A program made the translations under genes and the position numbers. The notes under the pieces were generated by a model. The model was not told the DNA's origin. It was given only the letters and a program-made list of their open reading frames with translations, and searched no databases. Shown here piece after piece: positions 26,858-36,200 of a stretch of DNA of 64,000 nucleotides. The stretch lies in the NCBI RefSeq assembly GCF_006861665.1, contig NZ_RKLU01000006.1, positions 1 through 64,000 on the forward strand. The letters run 5' to 3'. The stretch comes from Halonotius terrestris. GTDB taxonomy: Archaea > Halobacteriota > Halobacteria > Halobacteriales > Haloferacaceae. Positions within the stretch are counted from its first letter, which is position 1; each line of letters opens with the position of its first letter.

Positions 26858-27271
26858 ATGAGCACCGACCTGAGGACTGCTGAGGGGATGGAATCACGGG
26901 AACTCGTCCACTTCGTCACCCAGCAGACGCGGTTCGCGCTGATCAATAATATCCTTCAGCATCCTGAGCAACTCCCCTCGATGTATGAACTCGAGGAACT
27001 CAACCCCAGCGTGAGCGACGCCACGGTCTACAAGCATATCCAGAAGCTCATCGACGCAGGCATCGTCAAGGAGGTCGCACTCAATGATGACCAACGCCGA
27101 CAGGGCTACCCCTGGAAATTCTATGGCCTCAGCGAAGATGGCCGAGAGTTCCTCAAAGAACACAATCTGCTCGCTGCAGAAGAGACCCTCCAGCAGATCT
27201 ACGACACAATCTCGGATAAGCCAGAGAAGATGGTCAAATACGAAAACGCCCCACGTCCCGGAGATAGCTAA
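26858..27271 (+). CDS. Winged-helix transcription regulator
   Basis: 137 residues from ATG 26858 (MSTDLRTAEGMESRELVHFV). TRFALINNILQHPEQLPSMY, ELNPSVSDATVYKHIQKLID and the wing KEVALNDDQRRQGYPWKFYG form an ArsR/MarR-like winged helix; a dimerising helix follows. The frame extends to 26807 but that region carries the palindrome, so the later ATG is preferred. Divergent from the 26182-26730 gene. Confidence 0.75.
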   Translation: MSTDLRTAEGMESRELVHFVTQQTRFALINNILQHPEQLPSMYELEELNPSVSDATVYKHIQKLIDAGIVKEVALNDDQRRQGYPWKFYGLSEDGREFLKEHNLLAAEETLQQIYDTISDKPEKMVKYENAPRPGDS

Positions 27272-27337
27272 CGGGACGTTCTATTCGGGAATAGTTTGGT
27301 ATTCTGACTCTTCAACCCGCGAGGGAGTTAAATCTAA

Positions 27338-27378
27338 TTAACCAACAAATCTGAGAGTATAGACATTTTGTTGGTTAA
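27338..27378. repeat. Spaced inverted repeat family, copy 3
   Basis: TTAACCAACA (27338-27347) and TGTTGGTTAA (27369-27378), perfect arms, 21-base spacer. Located in the 308-base gap between the winged-helix gene and the PadR-like gene, about 200 bases before the latter's start. Confidence 0.95.
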
Positions 27379-27544
27379 CGCAAGGCGACCCTCGATATCC
27401 TATGAGCCACCGACGCTGTCAACGGTAGTGGGATATGGGAAAGACGACTATTTACAGTATTGAACGGGTCGTCAGGCCAGCAGATAGCAACTGACCGACT
27501 TGGTTTGGTCCTTAACATACGCCGCTTCTGACAGAATCGCTACC

Positions 27545-27552
27545 CCTATAAG
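27545..27552 (+). promoter_or_regulatory. TATA-like promoter of the PadR-like gene
   Basis: CCTATAAG sits about 31 bases upstream of the ATG at 27580, consistent with a leaderless or very short-leader transcript. Confidence 0.45.
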
Positions 27553-27579
27553 TCGTCTTCTCGACACTACGAGCGGACA

Positions 27580-27867
27580 ATGTTCGAGTTGACTGGGTTT
27601 CAGCGCGATCTGTTGTACTGTATCGCCGGGGCGGAGGAACCCTACGGACTGGGTATCAAGACCGACCTAGAAGCCTACAGCGATACCGAAATCAATCATG
27701 GTCGACTGTACCCAAATCTGGACACGCTTATCGATGAAGGCTATTTGGCCAAGAGCCAGATCGACGACCGAACGAATCAGTATGAATTGACTGACGCAGG
27801 TCGAGAATTGCTTGCTGAGCGGCGAGAGTGGGAAGCTAACCAACTCGGTAGGGTACTGGATAATTGA
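27580..27867 (+). CDS. PadR-family regulator
   Basis: 95 residues, the winged-helix-only form of PadR: LTGFQRDLLYCIAGAEEPYG, LEAYSDTEINHGRLYPNLD, LIDEGYLAKSQIDDRTNQY, ELTDAGRELLAERREWEAN. The HGRLYPNLDTLIDEG recognition helix region is typical. It stands alone between two copies of the spaced repeat (27338 and 28133). Targets unknown. Confidence 0.85.
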   Translation: MFELTGFQRDLLYCIAGAEEPYGLGIKTDLEAYSDTEINHGRLYPNLDTLIDEGYLAKSQIDDRTNQYELTDAGRELLAERREWEANQLGRVLDN

Positions 27868-27993
27868 AGTTAGAATCGAAATATCATTTCATACAGTAGA
27901 TTTTTATTGCCACCATTCACAAGATCGATTGGCTGCTTTTAGACCCGAGTGGCCAACCCGTCTACAGGACATCGCGAGCCATAATCCACCCCT

Positions 27994-28026
27994 GATCCAC
28001 GGTTTCTGTCCATTACGCCGTGGATC
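27994..28026. repeat. Hairpin-forming inverted repeat GATCCACGG-N15-CCGTGGATC
   Basis: Perfect 9-base arms (27994-28002 and 28018-28026) with a 15-base loop, in the 320-base gap after the PadR-like gene. Could be a transcript hairpin or a protein site. No T-run follows on either strand, so a classical terminator is not supported. Confidence 0.4.
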
Positions 28027-28132
28027 TTCTCCCCAGATTCAATTGATTCGTGATATGGTACTACGGCGAATTTGCTTACAGACTAAATAGCCGCAATGTC
28101 ACGGTCTTCAGGGCATTGGGAGACAAATTCGC

Positions 28133-28173
28133 TTAACCAACAAACCTATGTTGACACGGTTTTTGTTGGTTAA
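28133..28173. repeat. Spaced inverted repeat family, copy 4
   Basis: TTAACCAACA (28133-28142) and TGTTGGTTAA (28164-28173), perfect arms, 21-base spacer. The right arm ends 17 bases before the ATG at 28191, so a bound protein would cover that gene's promoter. Confidence 0.95.
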
Positions 28174-28190
28174 CACGAGATTATCGTCCC

Positions 28191-28514
28191 ATGTCCTACG
28201 AGCCACCGACGCCGCCTACAGAACTCCCGACTGATATTGTCAACACTCTCAACGGGTACTCCCCAGAACAGCTACAATATGTCGCAAGTTACGCTGAGAA
28301 GCTGGCAGAGCACAAAGATCGGGAGGCCCGTCTCGAAGAGAAGTCGGGTGATGACGAGATCGACAACCGACCCGATGACCTTCCAGACGATGTACCCTCG
28401 AAGGCTACAATCACGATCAAGGAAATCAACGACAACCGCTACTACTACTGGCAATGGAGAGAGGGAGACAAAATCACGTCCAAATATAAAGGGCCAGTCA
28501 GTTCTGACGAGTAA
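28191..28514 (+). CDS. Small hypothetical protein beside the origin
   Basis: 107 residues: a helical N-terminal half (ELPTDIVNTLNGYSPEQLQY, YAEKLAEHKDREARL), an acidic linker and a short aromatic strand pair (ATITIKEINDNRYYYWQWRE, DKITSKYKGPV) that resembles the small haloarchaeal DUF6788 proteins. It lies between repeat copy 4 and the iteron array at the orc gene. The aromatic/basic C-terminus could bind nucleic acid; unproven. Confidence 0.65.
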   Translation: MSYEPPTPPTELPTDIVNTLNGYSPEQLQYVASYAEKLAEHKDREARLEEKSGDDEIDNRPDDLPDDVPSKATITIKEINDNRYYYWQWREGDKITSKYKGPVSSDE

Positions 28515-28614
28515 GCCATCAACGATACGGATTCAGTGGGACCACATACTCCGTATGCAAAGTGAATTCAAAATATCTAGGTCGAAAGGATCTCAGAATT
28601 AAATCGGTCTACCA

Positions 28615-28784
28615 CACACCACTCTTGCAAGTGAAATCACACCCCATCTTTGCAAGTGAAGACCCACTCCACCCTTGCAAGCGAAATCCAACACACCACT
28701 CTTGCAAGTGAAGCGTAACACACCACTATTACAAGTGAAGGCCACACCGTCTATGGGTTCATAGTTTCACTTGCAAAGGTGGAG
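28615..28784. repeat. Iteron-like array downstream of orc (putative Orc-binding repeats)
   Basis: Five direct copies of a unit close to CACACCACTCTTGCAAGTGAA end at 28635, 28660, 28685, 28712 and 28739. The TTGCAAGTGAA cores start at 28625, 28650, 28675, 28702 and 28729 (spacing 25, 25, 27, 27). One inverted copy (TTCACTTGCAAAGGTGGAG) lies at 28766-28784, next to the orc stop codon. Copies 3 and 5 carry single changes. Further copies lie on the other side of orc. Arrays of this kind next to an orc1/cdc6 gene are haloarchaeal origin-recognition repeats. Confidence 0.8.
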
Positions 28785-28787
28785 GGT

Positions 28788-30014
28788 CTAAGAGCGATTG
28801 TTCATTGTCGCAATATCACGTATCGTTTCAATTTCCTCGTCTAGACGGAGTACATCATCCATTGCTTCGACAGCACTGCTAAACGGAACGTCGAGTTCAT
28901 AACTATAGTAATTCCCCCGAGATCCGCTGCGGTTCTCATTTGCCGAAAGGATACCGAGCATCCGAAGGTCAGAAAGATGGTTATGCACGGACCGTTGAGC
29001 TAATGAGTCGGTGTCAGAGGACTCGCACAGAGTGAGATACTCTTCGTAAATATCCCGAGTTCGACACGGCGTCTCAGCCTTTGCTGCTTTCGAGACAACA
29101 GCCAGTAACGCTAGCCGGCCGTGCGTTGTGAGTTCTCTCATCCCTTCTTCCACTCGTTCCTGTTCAAGTCGAGATCGAGCAGCCTCAACGTGATCTTCCG
29201 TAATCGCATCGCGGTCGTTGTTCTCAGCAATCTCGCCGGCCAGCCGTAGGAGATCGAGAGCTTGCCGCGCACTCCCACTGTCACGGGCGGCAAGAGCTGC
29301 GCAGAATTTTAACACCCCATCCTTGATAGCGTCATCGACGATTGCGATAGATGCACGAGATTGAAGAATATTCTCTAGCTCAGGAGCGTCGTAGGGGGGA
29401 AATTGGAGTTCACGTTCACAAAGTGTATCTTGAACACGTGGATCCAACTGGTCACGAAATTTGAAGTCGTTGCTGATCCCGATTAACCCAACCTTCGCGT
29501 CATCAAGATTGTCGTTTGCCCGAGCTCGCGGAAGTTCATACAGTAATTCATCACGATCACCAATGGCATCGATTTCGTCGAGGACAAGCAGAATCGTCCC
29601 GCCGATATCTTCGAGTTCAGCGTATAGTTTTTTGAAAACAGCTTGTTGTGGATAGCCGGTTGAACTAATTTCCCCACCACTGGGCCGAAGTTTGTTCACC
29701 AATTCAACCGCGACCTGGTATGAAGAGTTGAGCGTCTTGCAGTTCAGAGAAATAACGGAGAGGTTGACGTCCTCGTAATCAGAGACATCTTCACGAAGTT
29801 GGTCAAGAAGATAGTCGGTTACAGCTGTTTTTCCGACGCCGGTATTCCCATAGAGGAAGATGTTATTCGGTTCCCAACCATCGACGACTGGTTGGAGTGC
29901 GTCCATGTATTGGTCGATCTCCTCCTCTCGTTCCTCGATAGTTTCTGGTTGGTAAGACTCGCCGAGGGCGTCCTTGTTGCGGAAGATGTTTTGTTTCCGC
30001 TCGAACCGCGGCAT
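28788..30014 (-). CDS. orc1/cdc6: Orc1/Cdc6 replication initiator
   Basis: 408 residues. Walker A GNTGVGKTA (about 56-64), Walker B ILLVLDEIDAIGD (about 141-153), sensor-1 GISND, AAA+ lid with GSARQALDLLRLAGEIAE, and a C-terminal winged helix (LTTHGRLALLAVVSKAAKAE, AQRSVHNHLSDLRMLGILSA). Full-length archaeal initiator: binds origin repeats as an ATP switch and recruits the replicative helicase. TTGCAAGTGAA-type repeats on both sides are its likely sites, making this the probable initiator of the replicon. Confidence 0.9.
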   Translation of the reverse strand: MPRFERKQNIFRNKDALGESYQPETIEEREEEIDQYMDALQPVVDGWEPNNIFLYGNTGVGKTAVTDYLLDQLREDVSDYEDVNLSVISLNCKTLNSSYQVAVELVNKLRPSGGEISSTGYPQQAVFKKLYAELEDIGGTILLVLDEIDAIGDRDELLYELPRARANDNLDDAKVGLIGISNDFKFRDQLDPRVQDTLCERELQFPPYDAPELENILQSRASIAIVDDAIKDGVLKFCAALAARDSGSARQALDLLRLAGEIAENNDRDAITEDHVEAARSRLEQERVEEGMRELTTHGRLALLAVVSKAAKAETPCRTRDIYEEYLTLCESSDTDSLAQRSVHNHLSDLRMLGILSANENRSGSRGNYYSYELDVPFSSAVEAMDDVLRLDEEIETIRDIATMNNRS

Positions 30015-30082
30015 ATCAACGGTATCACATCAGCGGCATATAAAACCACTCCTTCATCTGTTTCAAGTGAACTAGACAGACA

Positions 30083-30278
30083 CACACCACTATTACAAGT
30101 GAAAAGCTAGTTAGTAGTACTCTAGAAGAACAACAGTCCGACGTTTCAACTAAAGCGTTGACACTTACCGTTTGAAATCCCGATCCTGAGTTGATTAGAG
30201 TAGTTGTTTCCGATTGAATGCTATCTTAGCTTTGGCCAGGCCGTCCTCTTTCCCGGCTTCACTTGCAAGAGTGGTGTG
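30083..30278. other. Putative replication origin upstream of orc
   Basis: Two complete TTGCAAGTGAA-type units face each other: CACACCACTATTACAAGTGAA at 30083-30103 and its reverse TTCACTTGCAAGAGTGGTGTG at 30258-30278. A weaker half (TTTCAAGTGAA) lies at about 30061. The 150 bases between are AT-richer than the flanks and could be the unwinding element. Opposed repeats around an AT-rich stretch, upstream of the initiator gene, is the usual plan of haloarchaeal origins. Confidence 0.7.
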
Positions 30279-30451
30279 TGTCTGGGGTAGATCAATCAAG
30301 GAATCCGACATATCTTTTGATCCCTCCTTGATTTTCCGTCTACTCCCATCTAAGCGGTGACAGCACGGGCTAATTCACTGGTTTTCACTCTTGACGAGGG
30401 TGTGTGTCCATCTTATTCACTACAGCCTCCAGTCCGTGCCCCCGTTCACTG

Positions 30452-30492
30452 TTAACCAACATAATCGAGGATTACCGTGCTGTGTTGGTTAA
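30452..30492. repeat. Spaced inverted repeat family, copy 5
   Basis: TTAACCAACA (30452-30461) and TGTTGGTTAA (30483-30492), perfect arms, 21-base spacer. The right arm contains the polB stop codon (minus-strand TAA, 30489-30491). It separates the origin from polB. Confidence 0.95.
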
Positions 30493-32654
30493 CTTTTCTC
30501 ACTCTCAGCGTAGGCAGCCAAGTTGGTTTCTCGTGTTTCACCGATTTCTCGTTGAATCTCCGTCCGATCCCACCCGAGCGGTGACAACAAACTCTCGACC
30601 GCTCTGACCAGTTGTGTCTCGTAGTACGACGGATCGTACGACTCGAACTCTTCGTGAGCCAACGCGACCCGCTCTCGGGAGGTCTTCTCGTCGTCGACGA
30701 CCACGTACTCGATGTCTTGTCCTGGATGGACAGCGAGATCCTGTTCCCGAGCTCGCTTCAACGCCGCAACGTTTTGGGTATTCTGTGAGTAGCCTTCCAG
30801 CGGCTTGGAGATACGATTTCGTTCGACGAGCTGCTCCACTGGAACGTTGCCCGCCTGCAGTTCGTCGATTGCTCGTTCGAGCAGTCCGAGCACCGCGTCC
30901 GCCGACCGGGTCGCATCGAGTCGTTTGAGGCAATCACGCTGGATGTCCTCGATGAACGCCGGCGTTGAGCGTTGCCGAGCTTCAATGCCTCTGATCTTGA
31001 AGTCGTCTTCGCCGGCGACCTTCCCGAAGTACTTCGTCAGCGCGCCGGCATCGCTCTCACGTTGGGGGACAAACGCCACCCAGTCGTAGTGAGCTTCGTG
31101 TTCGAGTCGAATCTCAACACGTTCCGTGATTTCCGTTGCGAGCGCGCTGAGGTCCTCGCGGTCTTCATCGTCGACGGCAGGATCGGGCGTCACCCAGATC
31201 GAATCAACGATGCCATGGATCACACGCCACCCGCCGGCTTCTAAGCGTTGTTTTGCACACAACAGAATCTCGCGAGCGAACGCGTTGATTGCTTCGTGGC
31301 ACTCGATGCGACCGAACTTCGCGTTGCTGAATCCCTGGTACCCAAAACAAGCGACGAGAATCCATTTGAGCGCCCCCGACCGTCCTTCGAGTTCAGCTAG
31401 TCGTTCCTCATCGGGATAGTCCCGCTGTTTCTCTCGACGGATGGCCGCCTTAATCTCGTCGCGAGCGTCGATGATCGGCTGCAATACGTCAACGAGGTAG
31501 CCGCGGTCGTCACAAATTGAGTATCCGAGTCCGGGGACGTCCTCACGGTCGCTATGGCAATCACACCGGATGACCTCCGGCGAGACGTTCCGAGTACAGA
31601 TGATGTTCGGATAGAGACTCGAAAAGTCGAGTTCGTGAACATCCTCATGCAAGCCGACCTCAGGCGCGAAGATGAAGCCGCCGCGGTCGGCGTCGTGGAG
31701 TGTTCCCATCGGTTTGTAAAACTCATGTCGCCAGGAGTTCCACGGGACGAGAACGTCGCGGTCATGGGCCTCACAGATTTGAATCGCCGTAAGCACGTTT
31801 CCGATCGATACCCATGCAAGCTCCTGAATCGGTTTTTTCGAGCGCGAGACGAGATCGAGGACGCCGTCGAGGTTCGTCTCCCCGTAAAAGAACGTATTCG
31901 ACTCGTCGATGATCGCCCGGCCGGGTACGTTGTACCGCGCCGGAGAGTGACCTACACGACCGTAGCTTGCATAGGTTGATCGACTGGCGAGTTGCTGGTA
32001 GTCGATCTCAGGATGGCGGCTCAGTGTGAATTCATCGACGCCGGCGTCTGTCGCCATTTCATAGAGTGTTGGAATGATTTCACTTGTCGAGCAAACCAGA
32101 ACGTCCGGGTCGTGTGTTTCGAATGCTGCCTGCACCGTCGAGAGGATATCTTGGGGTGATCCAGCAACAGTATCGCCGGCGACCGAGAGTTCTCCATAGA
32201 CATCGTTGCTCGTCTCGGTCACTGGCACGCTGAGCCGGAGCGTCGACAGCTCCTTCGTCGGTGTCGGATCGATCCCGGTCTCCAGACAGTACCGGAACTC
32301 ACGTGAGAGATCGACATTGAAGCAGGCCAGATCGCCGATTGGATACTCCGACAGCTGGCGTGTTTGCCGAGCCAGTGTGGTGACGCGGTTGATGTGAGCG
32401 ACGTCGACGGCAAGAACTGTCTCCTCATCTCGTCGAAAGCCGGGTCGCCGCCCAACCATCTCAGTTCCGACGACCTCAGGGTGCTGATTGTACACTGATC
32501 GGAGGGTCGTGAGGTCGAGGTCGGACGCTGGATCGCGAGGGGCCACGTAGAACCGTGGTGTGTAGTCGTCCCGTTCGGTTGCGACGGCACCATCGGCGGT
32601 TGTTTCCCACTCTAAGATGCGACCGTCGTCCAGAAAGTCAATGGTGAACGGCAT
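30489..32654 (-). CDS. polB: Family B DNA polymerase, plasmid-type PolB
   Basis: About 721 residues from ATG 32654 (MPFTIDFLDDGR), the usual haloarchaeal PolB start; the frame runs 42 residues further but that part is not protein-like. Motif A ELDFSSLYPNII (about 341-352) and motif B KWILVACFGYQG (about 430-441) are intact. Motif C reads HGIVDSIWV (about 480-488) instead of the usual YGDTDS, so one of the two aspartates is missing. The canonical DxE, NxxxFD and YxxxD exonuclease motifs are not visible, suggesting no proofreading. Such variants occur in archaeal PolB side branches; activity is uncertain. Placed next to the origin. Confidence 0.85.
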   Translation of the reverse strand: MPFTIDFLDDGRILEWETTADGAVATERDDYTPRFYVAPRDPASDLDLTTLRSVYNQHPEVVGTEMVGRRPGFRRDEETVLAVDVAHINRVTTLARQTRQLSEYPIGDLACFNVDLSREFRYCLETGIDPTPTKELSTLRLSVPVTETSNDVYGELSVAGDTVAGSPQDILSTVQAAFETHDPDVLVCSTSEIIPTLYEMATDAGVDEFTLSRHPEIDYQQLASRSTYASYGRVGHSPARYNVPGRAIIDESNTFFYGETNLDGVLDLVSRSKKPIQELAWVSIGNVLTAIQICEAHDRDVLVPWNSWRHEFYKPMGTLHDADRGGFIFAPEVGLHEDVHELDFSSLYPNIICTRNVSPEVIRCDCHSDREDVPGLGYSICDDRGYLVDVLQPIIDARDEIKAAIRREKQRDYPDEERLAELEGRSGALKWILVACFGYQGFSNAKFGRIECHEAINAFAREILLCAKQRLEAGGWRVIHGIVDSIWVTPDPAVDDEDREDLSALATEITERVEIRLEHEAHYDWVAFVPQRESDAGALTKYFGKVAGEDDFKIRGIEARQRSTPAFIEDIQRDCLKRLDATRSADAVLGLLERAIDELQAGNVPVEQLVERNRISKPLEGYSQNTQNVAALKRAREQDLAVHPGQDIEYVVVDDEKTSRERVALAHEEFESYDPSYYETQLVRAVESLLSPLGWDRTEIQREIGETRETNLAAYAESEKS

Positions 32655-32759
32655 CTGTGAGTTGTCGAGCCTCCTTCGGAGTGAACGAGGCAGTGGAGGA
32701 TAGGTGCCTGCGTGTCGTCTCCGGATTTCAGAGAATAGGTTTGGTGGCCCGCTATCGAG

Positions 32760-32767
32760 ATATATTC
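32760..32767 (-). promoter_or_regulatory. TATA-like element upstream of polB
   Basis: On the minus strand GGAATATATCTC reads as a TATA box. It would start transcription near 32,735 and leave a leader of about 80 bases before ATG 32654, where GGAGG occurs about 19 bases before the start. Repeat copy 6 lies about 50 bases further upstream. Confidence 0.35.
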
Positions 32768-32817
32768 CACTATACGTCATTCTCAGCCGTTTCCGGGACG
32801 GCTTCCGGAATCGTTAT

Positions 32818-32859
32818 TTAACCAACGAACGCGCTGGTACCAGCGGATTTGTTGGTTAA
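32818..32859. repeat. Spaced inverted repeat family, copy 6
   Basis: TTAACCAACG (32818-32827) and TGTTGGTTAA (32850-32859) with a 22-base spacer; the tenth left-arm base is G instead of A. The spacer contains a perfect, exactly centred 14-base palindrome CGCTGGTACCAGCG (32832-32845). Located upstream of the polB promoter. Confidence 0.9.
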
Positions 32860-33231
32860 TTTTGTGTTCTGGAATGATTGGAACCTGTACTGCTCTCATT
32901 ATTACCAATGGTCGTGTGAAGGTACAAAACGCGAGTCGGTCACGCCGTTCGGTTGCTATCCGGAGGCACCACTGCAACCTCTGTATGTTCACAACCTACG
33001 TTACCAATATGAACGAACGACTCACAAGAGTCTCGCTCGGGTTCCTCGGAGAAGGTACTATTATATGGACAGCGCGGTTGTCGTATTCTCTTGGGTTCTT
33101 TTGCTCTCGGGACTTCAGGGTCAAGTGGTTCAGCAAGATTGTGACGACGTATCCTCAACGCGGTCTTATCCATCTTCCGTCGGGGTCGCGGCCTAATACC
33201 AGCGGTCGGATGGCGGAGAGCACGACCCAAA
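32860..33231. other. Intergenic stretch before the phosphoribosyltransferase module
   Basis: About 370 bases without a credible gene on either strand; the open frames have shadow-like composition. I see no clear TATA box. It is the junction between the polB side of the replication core and the inserted two-gene module. Confidence 0.45.
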
Positions 33232-36200
33232 ATGACATCTCGCAATTCTTTTACCGCGGAGGGCAGTGCTCCACAAACAACATCGAATCTTATGTCCAGC
33301 CGTGCTATTCCTGAGCCGCCCTCTCTGGCTCCTCTCAACAACGAGAACGAGGATCTGATCGAGCAGTTTCGCCGCCAAATCGAGAAACTCAACGAATATG
33401 TGGTCGCGAAGGACCCCAAATATGTCGTCGCTCTCTCTCGATCAGGCCCCCGGTTGTTGGAACGGGCCGAGGAGGAAGAGCTGATCGACTTCGGGGACAA
33501 GATCGTTACGGAAAAAGCACTTCCGTATATCGATGACGAAGAGATCGAAACCGCCGATGTCGTCGTAATGGACGACATCTTAATTGCGGGCACCACGGTT
33601 TGGAATTTCGTCTCCGAACTCGCGTTGAAGTACGATCTCGACGCTAGCCAACTCACGGTCGTAACCCTAGCCATCGACAGCGACTGTCAGGGCCTCTTTT
33701 CCGAAGAGGAGTGCGACCGCATTCCTGCGAACGAAGTCGATCTGGTGTTGAACGAAGAGACCGACCACATGGCGGTTCCGTTCAAGACGTTCCTTTCTAC
33801 GAGCGTTCGCAAGCGATTCAAATTTTCGAAAGACCTGATCCATACGATTGCTACGCTCAACAAACCCTACGACATCGACTACGCGCTCATCAACGCCGTT
33901 TTCTCTACAGCCGACTTCGAACGGCTCAAAGATAAGTATCAGAGCAAAGAGTTGACCACGACCCAGCAGTCGCGACGGGGCCTGCGCCGAATGAGCGTCT
34001 TGGTTCCGCCGAAAGACGGGCTTCAATTCCACGATGTCGTATTCGATGGCGTCGAACCCGAGAACAAAATCAACAAACTTAGGGTGTATTTCGACCGAGA
34101 GGCTGGCTCCGTAACCATCGCGCCAATGTACATGTTCTCTGTCGCGAGTTCAATTTTGGAAACCGACGCGGCGTTCGATTCAGAGGAGTTCGGCTACCTC
34201 AACGAGTTCGTCGACGAATGGACCGGCCACATTGAGGACGAGGACGAACGACAAAAGTGTAAATTCCGGCTGATCTGGTTTTTCGTCAGCTACTTGTTCG
34301 GCGTGTTCGTCGAAGAGACCATTTTCGATGACGAGGTCGACATCGCGCAGTCGACGGGACCGAGGCAACATCTGAATTACAGCGACCTCAAAATGGTATT
34401 CGGAGAGAAGGTCAGTAGCGAAATCCTCAAATTCATCGACCTTCATCGAGGCGACTTCGTCAGTTCCTTGTCGGAGAGTCCAGCCGAAGATCAAAACGAC
34501 GAGACAGTGGAGTTCGATGTCGAATTGTCTGCGGACTTCGCTGACGACCCGGCCGAGATCTACTCCAAAATCGACGACAAGGACTACGTAGACGAAGAGG
34601 ACCCCTTGAAGGGTATTTCCACCGTTGAAGACGGAGAATACGAAGAAATCACCAGCAACGACGACAAGTACATTGACCGGATCTCCGACGCCAACAATTT
34701 GCATTCGAATCTAGCTATTATTTTCGAATCGATGTATTCGAACATTGAATGCTTGGCTCAAGCTGCGTCCTCTAGGTTCAACGGCCATCAAGACTATATC
34801 GATTGCTGGTTCCCGAGGATGATAGAGCGGTTGGACAGCGGCTTCACGGCCTCTGAACTCGCGGGCATTTTGAGCGAACGCACGGAGTACGACTTCAGTT
34901 CCCCGAAAGAGCTACGTCACTTTTCTCTTGCATTCGATGTACTCGTAGACAAGGGAGAGCAAATCCCAATTTTCACCAAGCGCGAATCTGACGAAGGGAC
35001 CGAGTGGACGCGGGCCTACAGGCACGGTGAGAGTGCCTTCATCTTGTACGACGAGTTCCACGACATGATGTTCTATGCGTTCCGCGAGATACTGGTCACC
35101 AAACAAAAACGCAGAGCACTTCCGAGCCTCGTCCTCGAAAAAATAGGCGTGCTACTGTGGCAGACGTTGAACGATCAGAAACATATCGACGATTTGGACA
35201 ACCCTGGGCATCCAGAGTCGATCCACATCAAGAATACCTTCTTGCCATACGGAAATACCTTAGACGTCGTCGAAGACACGTCGGACTTCCAAGAGGGGTA
35301 CGAATACGATGAGATAGCTATGAATTCGTCCGGGGACAATCTCGTCAAATGGGCCAAACGAGTTGATATGTTGGAGAAATCTGAGGATGACGACGGGATG
35401 TATAAGATCGCCAAAGGGGCAAGTGCCAACTTATCTGATTCTATGATTCATTTGAAGTCGAGCGAAGATAATTACGGCTTCAGGTCCAATTCTGCTCAAA
35501 TCGTTCAAGAAGCAGAGTCCTTGGCCAGAGCTCTCTATTGGGTACACGATAAATTTGATAAGGACAGCGCAGACGCGAAATACCTAATCGGGTTAACAAG
35601 TTGCTCGGACGCTAAATCCTTCTTACACGCGATTCAAGAGGAACTGCGTTTGCTCCTTGACTACAGATGGAGCAATCGGTACCATTACACCGACGACGAG
35701 ACCCGGCAGTCCAATGTGGAGTTGTTCCTAGATAAGTTGGAGGACATGATATCAGAGCGGACGTTGGACGATTACATGAAGGGCGATTTGGAATCACGAG
35801 ACCTCTTGACGGACAAAGCGGACTTGAAACGGCCGACCACTCAACTCGATTTGAAGTTGGAAGCGTGGGACGAAATGGACGATATTGCGACAGATATCGA
35901 GAACAATTTCAACGAACGTCATGAACTTCGCGTCCAAACCGTGGAAGGGGCTGAAACGGTCTGGGACCTCTACAACGCGACGGGTTTGCCGGACTTCCTA
36001 GATAAAGTAAAAGATCGCCACGAGTCGCATTTGGTACCGACGAAGACCGAACACTTCTTAGAATTTACGAAAGACTTTGGCGAAATTTGCGGCGAGTATT
36101 ATTCTCTTTTGAGAGAATTTTACGACTTGAGTTATCAAATTAAAAACTTCGACGACGTAAATTGGCAAGCCACGCTTGAAGATTACCACGAGCAAGTGGC

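Noticed and set aside
28615-28784. Regular repeats considered as a CRISPR array
   Set aside because: Period is only 25-27 bases with conserved sequence covering most of each unit, one unit is inverted, and the location fits origin repeats of the adjacent orc gene.
32655-32780. 42-residue N-terminal extension of the polymerase
   Set aside because: Sequence is Arg/Pro-rich, lies over the TATA-like element, and MPFTIDF at 32654 is the usual family start.
32862-33314. 150-codon plus-strand frame before the phosphoribosyltransferase gene
   Set aside because: Cys/Arg/Ser-rich without haloarchaeal composition and overlapping the start of the real gene.
33673-34032. Minus-strand frames opposite the phosphoribosyltransferase gene
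   Set aside because: Val/Arg/Glu-rich mirror-frame composition; no motifs and fully overlapped by a better gene.
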